From Flavobacterium tistrianum (lineage in GTDB: Bacteria > Bacteroidota > Bacteroidia > Flavobacteriales > Flavobacteriaceae), in contig NZ_QJRH01000067.1 in assembly GCF_003254545.1 (NCBI RefSeq), positions 1 through 64,000 on the forward strand: a stretch of 64,000 nucleotides of DNA, given 5' to 3'. Both the position numbers and the translations under genes were made by a program. Position 1 is the first letter of the stretch. Every line of letters starts with the position of its first letter. Below are positions 9,334-17,746 of this stretch, one piece after another. The notes below the pieces were generated by a model. The model saw only the letters and a program-made list of their open reading frames with translations. It was not told where the DNA came from and made no database searches.

Positions 9334-10875
9334 ATGGCAAAACAAGAAGATATATTTAAGAATGTGGTTTCGCACGCAAAAGAGTACGGATTTATTTTTC
9401 CGTCAAGCGAAGTTTACGATGGTTTAAGTGCTGTATACGATTACGCACAAAACGGTGTCGAATTAAAAAAGAATATCCGTGAATATTGGTGGAAATCAAT
9501 GGTTCAGATGAATGAAAATATTGTCGGCCTTGATGCTGCAATATTGATGCATCCAACAACTTGGAAAGCTTCTGGTCACGTTGATGCTTTCAATGATCCA
9601 TTAATTGATAATAAAGATTCTAAAAAAAGATATAGAGCTGATGTTTTGGTTGAAGATTTTGCAGAAAAAATTCACCAAAAAGCTCAAAAAGAAATCGACA
9701 AAGCAAAAGCCCGTTTTGGCGATGCATTCAACGAACAAGAGTTTGTAACTACAAACGCTCGTGTAATTGAATATTTAGCTAAAGAAAAAGAAATCAGAGA
9801 GCGTTTAGGGCGTTCTTTGGGAGCTGGAGATTTAGCTGATGTTAAAGCTTTGATCGAAGAGCTTGAAATTGCTGATCCTGAAACTGGTTCTAAAAACTGG
9901 ACAGAGGTAAAACAATTTAACTTAATGTTCGGAACAAAATTGGGTGCATCTGCTGAAAATGCAATGGATTTATATTTGCGTCCAGAAACAGCTCAAGGTA
10001 TTTTTGTGAACTTCTTAAACGTTCAGAAATCTGGTCGTATGAAAGTTCCTTTTGGAATTGCTCAAACTGGTAAAGCGTTCAGAAATGAGATTGTGGCTAG
10101 ACAATTTATTTTCCGTATGCGCGAGTTCGAACAAATGGAAATGCAATTTTTTGTGCGTCCAGGAGAAGAAATGAAATCATACGAGTACTGGAAAGAAACT
10201 CGTTTAAAATGGCACTTATCTTTAGGATTAGGAAAAGAAAATTACCGTTTTCATGATCACGAGAAATTAGCACACTACGCAAATGCAGCAGCAGATATCG
10301 AATTTAATTTCCCATTCGGATTTAAAGAATTGGAAGGAATTCACTCTCGTACAGATTTTGACTTAAAAGCGCACGAAGAATATTCTGGAAGAAAATTACA
10401 ATATTTCGATCCTGAATTAAACGAAAACTATGTTCCTTACGTAGTAGAAACTTCAGTAGGTTTAGATCGTATGTTCTTGGCTGTTTTTGCAACTTCATTA
10501 AAAGAAGAAATATTAGAAGATGGTTCTACAAGAACAGTTTTAAAATTGCCAGCAGTTTTAGCGCCAACTAAAGCGGCAGTATTGCCATTAGTTAAAAAAG
10601 ATGGTTTACCAGAAGTGTCAAGAAAAATCATTGAAGATTTGAAATGGGATTTCAATGTGGCTTATGATGAAAAAGATGCTGTAGGGCGTCGTTACAGAAG
10701 ACAAGATGCTTTAGGAACGCCTTTCTGTATTACAGTAGATCATCAGACACTTGAAGACGAAACGGTAACGATTCGTCATAGAGATACAATGAAACAAGAT
10801 CGTGTAAAAATTGCTGAATTAAGAGGTATTATCGAAAACGAAGTTTCGATGAAAAACTGGTTAATGAAAATGTAA
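9334..10875 (+). CDS. glyS: Glycine--tRNA ligase (dimeric, class II)
   Basis: The 513-residue protein is the single-chain alpha2-type glycyl-tRNA synthetase that charges tRNA-Gly in the cytoplasm. Family signatures in order are an N-terminal HPTTWKASGHVDAF block, LRPETAQGIFVNF, motif 2 with GKAFRNEI and FRMREFEQMEMQFF, and motif 3 with SVGLDRMFLA. The C-terminal anticodon-binding domain contains AVLPLVKKDG and YDEKDAVGRRYRRQDA. Length is normal for the bacterial, archaeal and eukaryotic type form. It is a single transcription unit ending in a strong terminator at 10895-10929. Confidence 0.97.
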   Translation: MAKQEDIFKNVVSHAKEYGFIFPSSEVYDGLSAVYDYAQNGVELKKNIREYWWKSMVQMNENIVGLDAAILMHPTTWKASGHVDAFNDPLIDNKDSKKRYRADVLVEDFAEKIHQKAQKEIDKAKARFGDAFNEQEFVTTNARVIEYLAKEKEIRERLGRSLGAGDLADVKALIEELEIADPETGSKNWTEVKQFNLMFGTKLGASAENAMDLYLRPETAQGIFVNFLNVQKSGRMKVPFGIAQTGKAFRNEIVARQFIFRMREFEQMEMQFFVRPGEEMKSYEYWKETRLKWHLSLGLGKENYRFHDHEKLAHYANAAADIEFNFPFGFKELEGIHSRTDFDLKAHEEYSGRKLQYFDPELNENYVPYVVETSVGLDRMFLAVFATSLKEEILEDGSTRTVLKLPAVLAPTKAAVLPLVKKDGLPEVSRKIIEDLKWDFNVAYDEKDAVGRRYRRQDALGTPFCITVDHQTLEDETVTIRHRDTMKQDRVKIAELRGIIENEVSMKNWLMKM

Positions 10876-10894
10876 TCTTTACAGTTTATTATAG

Positions 10895-10929
10895 AAATCC
10901 CAAATTCCGTAAAGGAGTTTGGGATTTTT
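10895..10929 (+). terminator. Rho-independent terminator of glyS
   Basis: A 14-bp stem (AAATCCCAAATTCC with GGAGTTTGGGATTT, one wobble pair) has a GTAAA loop and a T tract at 10925-10929. The stem shares its CCCAAATTCC core with hairpins near 15303 and 54519. Confidence 0.9.
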
Positions 10930-11042
10930 GATTTTAAAAAGCAGGTATTTTATCGGCTTTTTTTGCATTTCATCCTTATGTATTAACATTTGTCTGTAAT
11001 ATGTTAACAATGAATTGCTTAGATTTTTTAATTGCGTAATTT

Positions 11043-11050
11043 TAAATTTG
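11043..11050 (+). promoter_or_regulatory. -7 element of the LytTR regulator gene
   Basis: TAAATTTG matches TAnnTTTG about 95 bases upstream of the TTG start. The rest of 10930-11145 holds nothing else that I recognise. Confidence 0.4.
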
Positions 11051-11145
11051 TATTACGATAAAGACCAATTTTTTTTCTTTACATAGCAATTAAGAGTATT
11101 TTTTTGATTATGATTGCGCCGTGAGAAAACCAACAAAACCTGAAA

Positions 11146-11964
11146 TTGAAAAAGTATTCGTATATTATAATTGATGATGATGCTGAGAGTATTTTGAAAA
11201 CCCAAACAACCGCTTCAGGTTTTTCAGAATTATCTTTTACGGGATCGGCATCAAATTTTCAGGACGGTTTAGAATTGGCTTTAGAAAACAAACCTGATTT
11301 GATTTTTTTAGAAATCGAACCCGAAAATATGTCAAGTCATTTGTCTTTGACTTTCATTAGCGAATTGCATCGTTTCTTTCAGGAAATTCCAAAAATTATT
11401 ATTACTGCAAATACAAAAGACAAAGCCTTTGATGCTATTCAATATGGCGTATTTGACTATCTTCTAAAACCCGTTGCACATATTGATCTGCTGAAAACTG
11501 TTTTGAAGCTTAAAAAGGCAAATTTTGAGGTAAAAGCAGCAAGTTCAACAGAAGAACAGACTTCAATTGTAATTGACAATGTCAATAACGTTACAATTCC
11601 TCAAAATATCGAAAAGCCATTAACCATTTGCATAAAATCATATGGAGATCATCGATATTTAAATGCCGAAGATATCTGTTATTTTCAAGCCGATAATAAC
11701 TCGACCGATATTTATTTAAACAATGGTGAAATGATTACGGCGTTTAGAACGTTGAAACATTTTGAAAGTGTTTTGGCGTATCCATTTATCCGTATTCATA
11801 ACAGTTATGTAATAAATCGAAATTATATTTCAAGGATTCATAGCGGAAACTCAATCTGTTACATAAAAAACTCCACAAAAAAGATTCCCTTTTCTAAAAC
11901 CTATCGAGCAAATATTGAGCAGATAATTTCCGATTTTGCAGCGGGAAATTATCTAGAAGTCTAA
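11146..11964 (+). CDS. LytTR-type response regulator with Glu at the phosphoacceptor site
   Basis: The only usable start is TTG 11146, because an in-frame stop occurs at 11122-11124 and no ATG or GTG intervenes. Residues 1-125 form a receiver domain with the acidic cluster D10-D12, a conserved Thr in IIITANTKD and K108 in LLKPV. The usual phospho-Asp after FL is Glu (E56, in IFLEIEPE), so phosphorylation is probably lost or mimicked. Residues ~165-265 form a LytTR DNA-binding domain (DICYFQADNNSTDIYL, IRIHNSYVINRNYI). Family members regulate transcription in the cytoplasm, usually with a LytS-like kinase, but no kinase gene adjoins it. It precedes a small secreted-protein gene by 180 bases. 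Confidence 0.88.
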   Translation: MKKYSYIIIDDDAESILKTQTTASGFSELSFTGSASNFQDGLELALENKPDLIFLEIEPENMSSHLSLTFISELHRFFQEIPKIIITANTKDKAFDAIQYGVFDYLLKPVAHIDLLKTVLKLKKANFEVKAASSTEEQTSIVIDNVNNVTIPQNIEKPLTICIKSYGDHRYLNAEDICYFQADNNSTDIYLNNGEMITAFRTLKHFESVLAYPFIRIHNSYVINRNYISRIHSGNSICYIKNSTKKIPFSKTYRANIEQIISDFAAGNYLEV

Positions 11965-12143
11965 AAATTAGACAATTACATGGATTTGCTATCCATTGAC
12001 TATCAATTGGGTACGATCTACCACAAACCCAATTTTTCGTATAAATTTTTTTTCAACCTGGTGTTAGTTTTACACTCTGATTCGCAAGTAAACAGCGGAT
12101 CTTTCTCCAAAAAAATTAAACAAACATTAAAAAACCTCAGGTC

Positions 12144-12416
12144 ATGAAAAAAACAGCTTTAACAATCGGATTATTTTCTTTAGTAGCAGTAGCAACTTCT
12201 TTTGCATCAACAGAAGTTCCAACATATTTAGCATCTAATGATTCTATTAAAATTATACCTCCGGTAGATGGTCCATCAACAACTGGTGGTGGTGCAGCAG
12301 GCGGAGTTATTAGAAAACATGATTTTCATGGAGTTGCTGAATCATTCCAAAAAAATAGCAATGCAAACTTTGCAAGTGTTAATCAAGTTTTAGGACACGA
12401 TAAAAAAGTAGACTAA
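12144..12416 (+). CDS. Small exported protein, unknown function
   Basis: A 90-residue protein with a Sec signal peptide (MKKTALTIGLFSLVAVATSFA, cleavage near FASTE). The mature part is polar, with a Gly-rich linker (TTGGGAAGG) and a His-containing KHDFHG motif. I do not recognise a domain. It lies between the LytTR regulator and the TPR histidine kinase and has its own terminator (12438-12466), so it is likely monocistronic. Its position suggests a possible target or partner of the neighbouring signalling genes, but nothing in the sequence proves this. Predicted location is the periplasm or outside. Confidence 0.7.
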   Translation: MKKTALTIGLFSLVAVATSFASTEVPTYLASNDSIKIIPPVDGPSTTGGGAAGGVIRKHDFHGVAESFQKNSNANFASVNQVLGHDKKVD

Positions 12417-12437
12417 AAGAAATAAAATTATATAATC

Positions 12438-12466
12438 AAAGCTGCCAAATTTTGGCAGCTTTTTTT
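12438..12466 (+). terminator. Rho-independent terminator
   Basis: A perfect stem AAAGCTGCCAAA / TTTGGCAGCTTT is followed by a run of seven or more T. It ends the small exported-protein gene. Confidence 0.9.
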
Positions 12467-12482
12467 GTGTCTATAGTTTTAC

Positions 12483-12490
12483 TATTTTTG
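12483..12490 (+). promoter_or_regulatory. -7 element of the TPR histidine kinase gene
   Basis: TATTTTTG matches TAnnTTTG, 20 bases upstream of the TTG start at 12510. A TTTG at 12464-12467 could be the -33 box with a 15-base spacer, which is short. Confidence 0.4.
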
Positions 12491-12509
12491 ATAAAATTCA
12501 AAGGCACAA

Positions 12510-14561
12510 TTGAAGAAGCTAAAAAAAATACTACTGTTTTTATTCTTTGTTGTATTGGCATGTACCAAGAAAACAGAAAATTTAGAGATGACTTCTTCTA
12601 AAGACAGCCTTCCTACTTATCTTACTTTAGCAAATGAGGATAAACTGCCTTTACAGATTAAACAAAAATACGTTCAGAAAGCATTAAATATCATTTTAGA
12701 ACAAAAAGATGATTCACTCAATAAAGTAAATCTTTTTAAGGTTGCTAATCGTTATTACAATATGAGCGATTGGAAAGCCTATCTTAAAACAACTAAATTA
12801 ATTTTAGAAAGGGCTCGCGCATCAAAAGATTCGGTACATATCGCAAAAGCCTATATTTATTTGGGTGATTACTATTTATCTCAATCTATTTCTGATAGTG
12901 CTTTTCTGAATTATTATAAAGCCGAAAAAACGTATCAGAAAATTAATGATCAATTAAATTTGGTCAAGACTTTTTTAAATAAAGCCAATCTGCAATATAA
13001 CGAAGGTGATTTTTTTGAAAGTGAAATAACCGTTTTTAAAGCTTTGAGTATTTTGAAAACGAAGCAGGATGTTAACGAATTGCTTTATGAAAGCTATAAT
13101 TTGTTAGGTATTCTCTACAATGAAAGAGAAGAATTTGCTAAAGCTTTAGAATTTCAGAATAAAGCCTTGAATATTTTGGATGATAAAAAAATCCCTTCAG
13201 ACTTTCAATATAAAGCAGCATCTTTAAATAACTTGGGTTATATTTATATGCGTATGGGGAATTATAAACGTGCCAAAGTTTTTTTTGAAAAAGGTCTCCA
13301 AGAAAAAAATCTCTTCATTAATAGATCCAGTTTGTATGCAATTTTACTTGATAATTTAGGATACGCTAAGTTGAAACTAAATGAACTCGATCAGATGCCG
13401 GAGCTGTTTTATAAATCTCTAAAAATTAGAGACAGTCTTGATCTTACTTCTGGAACGGTATCAAGTAAAATACACTTGTCAGAGTATTACGCTTTAAAAA
13501 AAGATACCTTTAGAGCAATTCAATTTTCAAAACAAGCTTTGACATTATCTCGTACATCTACAAGGATTGTAAATACTTTAGAAGCTCTTAAGCAAACCGC
13601 AGCAGTTGATCCCGAAAATGCTTCTCAATATTCTAAGGAATATATTGAACTTAACGAAAAAATGTTAAAAGCAGAACGCAAAATGGGAGAAAAATTCTCT
13701 CGCATCGAATACGAAACTAATGAAATTAAAGATCAGAACTCCAATCTTCAGGAAAAAAATAAAACCTTGATTTATGTATTTAGTATTTGTACATTGCTAG
13801 GGTTGTTTTTTTATGTTTATAAAACACAGCAGGCCAAAAATCGCGAGCTTCTTTTTAAACAACAACAGCAGATTGCAAACGAAGATATTTATAATTTGAT
13901 GATTTCGCAGCAGAACGAAATTGAACTTACGCGAATAAAAGAAAAGAAGAAAGTTGCTCAGGAATTGCATGATGGTGTTTTAGGGCGTATGTTTGGCATT
14001 CGGATAAGTTTGGATAGCCTGGATAAGTTAGATGAATCTGAAGCTATTGCTAAGAGAAAAAAATATCTTGACGAATTGAAAAATGTTGAACAGGATATTC
14101 GGGAAATTTCGCATGATTTGAATAGAGAAAAATCGGAATTAATTAATAATTTTGTTTCGATTTTGAATAAACTATTTGAAGATCAGAAGAATACATATAG
14201 TTCGAAATTGATTACTGTTTTTGATCCTGAGATTAAATGGGATTTAATAAGCAACATTGAAAAAATCAATTTATATAGAATTGTTCAGGAAGGACTTCAA
14301 AATTGTAATAAATATGCCAAGGCTGATATTATTAAAGTAGAGTTTAAAAATGAAAATGATAATCTAGTTTTAACCATTGAAGATGACGGAATTGGATTTA
14401 ATACCAATAAAACCAAAAACGGAATTGGTCTTAATAATATAGAATACAGAGCAACAGAGTGCAAAGGAACAGTTACCATAAATTCTGTAAAAGGAGAAGG
14501 AACCATTCTCACCATAAAAGTCCCAATAGAGCCAAATAATAACCTGCATAATGACATTTGA
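12510..14561 (+). CDS. TPR-containing lipoprotein-type sensor histidine kinase (HisKA_3 class)
   Basis: TTG 12510 starts a lipoprotein signal (MKKLKKILLFLFFVVLAC, lipobox LAC, C18). Residues ~40-390 are tetratricopeptide-like helices (repeated ALxxQNKALNILxD and NLGYIYxRMGNYxRA patterns). A transmembrane helix follows (~420-437), then a coiled coil, a HisKA_3 dimerisation domain with phospho-acceptor H487 in AQELHDG, and an HATPase_c domain with the N box (IVQEGLQNCNKYA), DDGIGF and GIGLNNI. A periplasmic TPR sensor thus drives a cytoplasmic NarL-class kinase. The last 11 bases overlap the response regulator gene, which is the likely partner. The stimulus is unknown. Having both a lipobox and a TM helix is seen in other Bacteroidota kinases of this type, or the signal may be uncleaved. 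Confidence 0.9.
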   Translation: MKKLKKILLFLFFVVLACTKKTENLEMTSSKDSLPTYLTLANEDKLPLQIKQKYVQKALNIILEQKDDSLNKVNLFKVANRYYNMSDWKAYLKTTKLILERARASKDSVHIAKAYIYLGDYYLSQSISDSAFLNYYKAEKTYQKINDQLNLVKTFLNKANLQYNEGDFFESEITVFKALSILKTKQDVNELLYESYNLLGILYNEREEFAKALEFQNKALNILDDKKIPSDFQYKAASLNNLGYIYMRMGNYKRAKVFFEKGLQEKNLFINRSSLYAILLDNLGYAKLKLNELDQMPELFYKSLKIRDSLDLTSGTVSSKIHLSEYYALKKDTFRAIQFSKQALTLSRTSTRIVNTLEALKQTAAVDPENASQYSKEYIELNEKMLKAERKMGEKFSRIEYETNEIKDQNSNLQEKNKTLIYVFSICTLLGLFFYVYKTQQAKNRELLFKQQQQIANEDIYNLMISQQNEIELTRIKEKKKVAQELHDGVLGRMFGIRISLDSLDKLDESEAIAKRKKYLDELKNVEQDIREISHDLNREKSELINNFVSILNKLFEDQKNTYSSKLITVFDPEIKWDLISNIEKINLYRIVQEGLQNCNKYAKADIIKVEFKNENDNLVLTIEDDGIGFNTNKTKNGIGLNNIEYRATECKGTVTINSVKGEGTILTIKVPIEPNNNLHNDI

Positions 14562-15249
14562 TTTAACAGCTTCAGTTCCACAATTAGTTAAAAAGAATAT
14601 TTTAATAGTAGATGACCATCCATTTATTATTGAAGGATATAAGAATGCTATAACTCGTTATAATCCAAAACAATATGAGTTTTTAATTTCCCAAGCGCAC
14701 GATTGTAGGTCAGGTTATGATATAATAGAAAATAATAACACAACTGATTTTGATATTGCTTTTTTGGATATCAGTATGCCGCCTTATGAAGAAAAAGAGA
14801 TTTTTTCTGGTGAAGATCTGGCAAAATTACTTTTGAAAAAAATGCCATCTTGCAAGATTATTCTTTTGACAATGTATACCGAATTGCTGAAAATTAAAAC
14901 CATTACCAGGTCAATTCAGCCCAACGGATTGATTATCAAAAATGATCTTACTTTTGACGAATTGCTTTTGGCTTTTGATAAAGTAATGAAAAATGAAAAG
15001 TACTACAGCCAGTCGGTTGTAAAAATGCTTAATCAGTCGACACATAATGCAATTGAAATTGATCAGTACGATAAACAGATATTAATTCATTTAGATATGG
15101 GAACTCCAATTCATGAAGTGCTGGAAAATATTCCAATTTCTTTAAATGCCATCGTGAAGCGAAAAAAGCATTTAATGGAATTGCTAAAAATAAAAAGTGG
15201 TTCCGATCACGAGTTAGTAAAAGAAGCAAAAAGCAAAGGGCTCTTTTAA
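14551..15249 (+). CDS. NarL-like response regulator
   Basis: ATG 14551 overlaps the kinase gene by 11 bases, which suggests translational coupling and a kinase-regulator pair. The receiver domain (about 14-140) has the acidic pair D21-D22 in IVDDHPF, phospho-acceptor D73 in AFLDISMPP, a Thr in LLTMYT and a Lys in LIIKNDL. The C-terminal part (~165-215) is a divergent LuxR/NarL-type helix-turn-helix (DKQILIHLDMG and NAIVKRKKHLMELL). The protein is 232 residues. Target genes are not visible from the sequence. A hairpin terminator region follows. Confidence 0.88.
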   Translation: MTFDLTASVPQLVKKNILIVDDHPFIIEGYKNAITRYNPKQYEFLISQAHDCRSGYDIIENNNTTDFDIAFLDISMPPYEEKEIFSGEDLAKLLLKKMPSCKIILLTMYTELLKIKTITRSIQPNGLIIKNDLTFDELLLAFDKVMKNEKYYSQSVVKMLNQSTHNAIEIDQYDKQILIHLDMGTPIHEVLENIPISLNAIVKRKKHLMELLKIKSGSDHELVKEAKSKGLF

Positions 15250-15302
15250 ATATAAAATTCCAATATTGAAATTCCAAATTCCAAAAAAAAGCAAAATAAA
15301 AA

Positions 15303-15351
15303 AAAATCCAAATTCCAATAATGACACGAGCATTGGAATTTGGAATTTTTA
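15303..15351. terminator. Bidirectional terminator between response regulator and thiL
   Basis: A 13-bp perfect stem TCCAAATTCCAAT (15307-15319) / ATTGGAATTTGGA (15332-15344) has a 12-base loop, A-rich sequence before and T-rich sequence after. Extra copies of the AATTCCAA word lie at 15256-15287. It separates convergent genes. Confidence 0.8.
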
Positions 15352-15371
15352 TTTTTTGAATTTTCTAAAAT

Positions 15372-16418
15372 TTATTCCGTCAAAGCATCCCATCCGCGGG
15401 CTTTTAAAGCAATTTTTGTATTGGCACGGGTTACAAGATGGATTCCTTCATTTTCTTCTGTCATATGTCCGATAACTGAGAAATTCGGATTTCCTTTTAT
15501 CTTATCGAAATCGTTAATATCAATCGTAAATAAAAGTTCGTAATCTTCACCGCCGTTTATGGCAACCGTTGTACTGTCGATATTAAATTCTTCGCAAGTA
15601 GAAATAAACTGCGGATCTAAAGGCAGTTTATCTTCATACAAATTACAGCCTACTTTTGATTGTTTGCAGATATGAATAATCTCAGAAGACAATCCGTCTG
15701 AAATATCGATCATTGCAGTTGGTTTTATATCTAAAGCATGAAGTAAAGTTCGAACATCTTTTCGTGCTTCAGGTTTCAATTGGCGTTCTACCAAATAAGT
15801 ATAAGGATCTAAATCGGGTTGATTGTTTGGGTTAACCTGGAAAACTTGTTTTTCGCGTTCCAAAACTTGCAATCCCATATATGCAGCACCAAGATCACCA
15901 GTTACAACTAATAAATCGGTTTTTTGAGCTCCGTTTCTGTAAACCAATTCATTTTCGTCAGCTTCTCCTATTGCAGTGATGCTAATAATTAATCCTTTTT
16001 GAGATGAGGTTGTGTCCCCACCGATAACATCAACTTTATATTCTTTTGCTGCATGTGTAATTCCTGCAAACAATTCTTCTAAAGCTTCAAGTGGGAAACG
16101 ATTAGAAACTGCAACCGAAACTGTAATTTGAGTCGGTTTTGCATTCATTGCACAAATGTCAGAAACATTTACTACAACCGCTTTATATCCTAAATGTTTC
16201 AAAGGCACGTAAGCCAAATCAAAATGAACTCCTTCAATTAATAAATCGGTAGAAACTACTACTTTTTTGTCTTTAAAATCAAGAACAGCAGCATCGTCGC
16301 CAATACTTTTTAAAGTCGATTCCTGAGTAACATCAAAATTTTTGGTTAAATGATCAATTAAACCGAATTCGCCCAATTGAGCTATGCTAGTTCTCTGCTG
16401 ATTTTTATCTTCTATCAT
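15372..16418 (-). CDS. thiL: Thiamine-monophosphate kinase
   Basis: ThiL phosphorylates thiamine monophosphate to thiamine diphosphate with ATP in the cytoplasm. The 348-residue sequence has the family order: GEFGLIDHL near the N-terminus, the Mg/ATP site in IGDDAAVLD, STDLLIEGVHFD, the VNVSDICAMNA motif, IGGDTTSS, VTGDLGAAYMGLQVL, AMIDISDGLSSEI and NGGEDYELLFTI. No other thiamine gene lies nearby. A minus-strand TAACTTTG -7 element lies at 16439-16432. The gene converges on the response regulator gene. Confidence 0.96.
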   Translation of the reverse strand: MIEDKNQQRTSIAQLGEFGLIDHLTKNFDVTQESTLKSIGDDAAVLDFKDKKVVVSTDLLIEGVHFDLAYVPLKHLGYKAVVVNVSDICAMNAKPTQITVSVAVSNRFPLEALEELFAGITHAAKEYKVDVIGGDTTSSQKGLIISITAIGEADENELVYRNGAQKTDLLVVTGDLGAAYMGLQVLEREKQVFQVNPNNQPDLDPYTYLVERQLKPEARKDVRTLLHALDIKPTAMIDISDGLSSEIIHICKQSKVGCNLYEDKLPLDPQFISTCEEFNIDSTTVAINGGEDYELLFTIDINDFDKIKGNPNFSVIGHMTEENEGIHLVTRANTKIALKARGWDALTE

Positions 16419-16431
16419 TTCTCTTAAGTTC

Positions 16432-16439
16432 CAAAGTTA
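16432..16439 (-). promoter_or_regulatory. -7 element of thiL
   Basis: The minus strand reads TAACTTTG (TAnnTTTG), 14 bases upstream of the start. A CAAA on the + strand at 16456-16459 could be the -33 box (TTTG on minus) with a 16-base spacer. Confidence 0.45.
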
Positions 16440-16470
16440 TAAAGGTGCAAAGGTACAAAGGATTTTTTTA

Positions 16471-16505
16471 AAGATGCTAAGATTCTAAGATACTAAGGTT
16501 CTAAG
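16471..16505. repeat. Decamer tandem repeat (CTTAGNAYCT family)
   Basis: About 3.5 imperfect 10-bp units with the word CTAAG every 10 bases. Related arrays occur at 18717-18751, 55752-55794 and 55861-55894. This one lies upstream of thiL. Confidence 0.7.
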
Positions 16506-16527
16506 TTTTTTACCCCCTGTTTATTCT

Positions 16528-16553
16528 GTAGAGACGCACTGCAGTGCGTCTAC
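16528..16553. repeat. REP-like palindrome (AGACGCACT family)
   Basis: A perfect 20-base palindrome (AGACGCACTGCAGTGCGTCT, 16532-16551) lies within GTAG..CTAC flanks. A degenerate second copy is at 39732-39756. It lies in the 263-base gap between thiL and the first DinB gene. Confidence 0.8.
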
Positions 16554-16643
16554 GCACAGTATTTCCGAATAGATTAAAAGAAAATTAAAAATAAATAAAA
16601 ATATTTTTTTTACTGCTGACAAACTGTTGTCACCAGCCCATTT

Positions 16644-16651
16644 TACTTTTG
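16644..16651 (+). promoter_or_regulatory. -7 element of the first DinB gene
   Basis: TACTTTTG matches TAnnTTTG, 30 bases before ATG 16682. A TTG at 16627-16629 lies 14 bases upstream. Confidence 0.45.
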
Positions 16652-16681
16652 AAGTATTAAAAATATTTAAACTTTAAAACC

Positions 16682-17161
16682 ATGAAAACATTAGAAGCAC
16701 AAGTTATTACTTCAGAAGATTTATTGAAACATTGGCAAGGTCACAGAGCACTTACACGTCGTTTAATTGAAATTTTTCCAGAGAAAGATTTCTTCGAATT
16801 TTCAATTGCCGGAATGAGACCTTTCTCAAAATTAGTGGATGAGCTTTTGGCCATTGCAGTTCCAGGTTTAAAAGGAATCGTAACGAAAGAAACTGCACCT
16901 TTTTCAGAAGGAACAGAAAAATTGATTTTTAAAGCGCAATATCTTGAAAAATGGGATGAAGCAACAGCAGAAATCAATAAATATTGGGAACAATTATCAG
17001 TTGAAGATTTTAGTGAAACTTTTAACCTTTTTGGACAATATGAATTTCCTGTAATTCAGAATATCTTATATTTTATCGATAATGAAGTACACCACCGCGG
17101 ACAAGCTTATGTGTATTTAAGAGCTTTAAATATCGAACCACCATTTTTCTGGGAAAGATAA
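16682..17161 (+). CDS. DinB-fold protein (putative metal-dependent hydrolase/transferase)
   Basis: A 159-residue four-helix-bundle protein of the DinB/YfiT-like superfamily. It shows an N-terminal LLKHWQGHRALTRRLIE helix and a C-terminal metal-site helix DNEVHHRGQAYVYLRALN with the typical H-H-RGQ pattern, ending in PPFFWER as in many Bacteroidota relatives. Family members bind a divalent metal and are often thiol-dependent S-transferases or stress proteins; the substrate here is unknown. A second DinB-like gene follows 49 bases downstream on the same strand, so they probably form an operon. Confidence 0.85.
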   Translation: MKTLEAQVITSEDLLKHWQGHRALTRRLIEIFPEKDFFEFSIAGMRPFSKLVDELLAIAVPGLKGIVTKETAPFSEGTEKLIFKAQYLEKWDEATAEINKYWEQLSVEDFSETFNLFGQYEFPVIQNILYFIDNEVHHRGQAYVYLRALNIEPPFFWER

Positions 17162-17209
17162 TTCGTAAATTTTTACTATCTTAATATCACATTCTAAAAA
17201 TCAACTGCT

Positions 17210-17707
17210 ATGAGTTTAAAAAAGATAATGTCCAATTTTGCAGATTACAATTTATGGGTAAACCAGCAATTTGTAAACTGGCTTTCGTCAAAGTCAGATG
17301 AATTGCTTAACGCAGAAGTGCAATCGAGTTTCTCTACTATCATGAAAACGCTAGATCATATTTGGTCTACAGAAGAATATTGGTTTTCTGTAATTTCTGA
17401 AAATGATATGGCAGAAAAGAAGCCTGAAAACGAATTGTCAAAAGATGAAATATTTGAAGGATTACTCAATTCATCTACAAGATTGAAACACCTTATCAAT
17501 TCATTGTCAGAAGAAGATTTGATGAAAGAAGTTAAAATTACAAATCCGTGGTTTGAATGCGAATTGCCTGTTTCAGATTATCTGCTGCAAGTTATTAATC
17601 ACGGAACGTATCACCGTGGACAGATTGTAACGATGGGAAGAAATATCGGAATCACAGATGCTTCCAACACAGATTACAATTTTTATAATGTGGTAAAACA
17701 GAAATAA
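17210..17707 (+). CDS. DinB-fold protein, second copy
   Basis: A 165-residue DinB superfamily protein. Metal-ligand candidates are in LDHIWSTEEYWF (first helix pair) and NHGTYHRGQIVTMGR (C-terminal helix), the usual three-His arrangement. It follows the previous DinB gene on the same strand but is distant from it in sequence, so this is a family pair rather than a recent duplication. Function is inferred from family only: a cytoplasmic metal- and possibly thiol-dependent enzyme. A shared bidirectional terminator separates it from the convergent WYL regulator gene. Confidence 0.87.
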   Translation: MSLKKIMSNFADYNLWVNQQFVNWLSSKSDELLNAEVQSSFSTIMKTLDHIWSTEEYWFSVISENDMAEKKPENELSKDEIFEGLLNSSTRLKHLINSLSEEDLMKEVKITNPWFECELPVSDYLLQVINHGTYHRGQIVTMGRNIGITDASNTDYNFYNVVKQK

Positions 17708-17710
17708 ATG

Positions 17711-17746
17711 AAAAACTCCTGTAGATAATTCTATCAGGAGTTTTTT
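17711..17746. terminator. Bidirectional Rho-independent terminator
   Basis: Stem AAAAACTCCTG (17711-17721) pairs with CAGGAGTTTTTT (17735-17746); an inner TAGA/TCTA pairing extends it. It separates the convergent DinB and WYL regulator genes. Confidence 0.9.

Noticed and set aside
16471-16505. Short regular repeats that could suggest a CRISPR array
   Set aside because: Units are only 10 bases with no spacers and no cas genes; they are tandem decamers.
16682-17707. DinB pair as a DNA-damage-inducible operon
   Set aside because: The family name is historical; no LexA-like box or repair gene was seen nearby.
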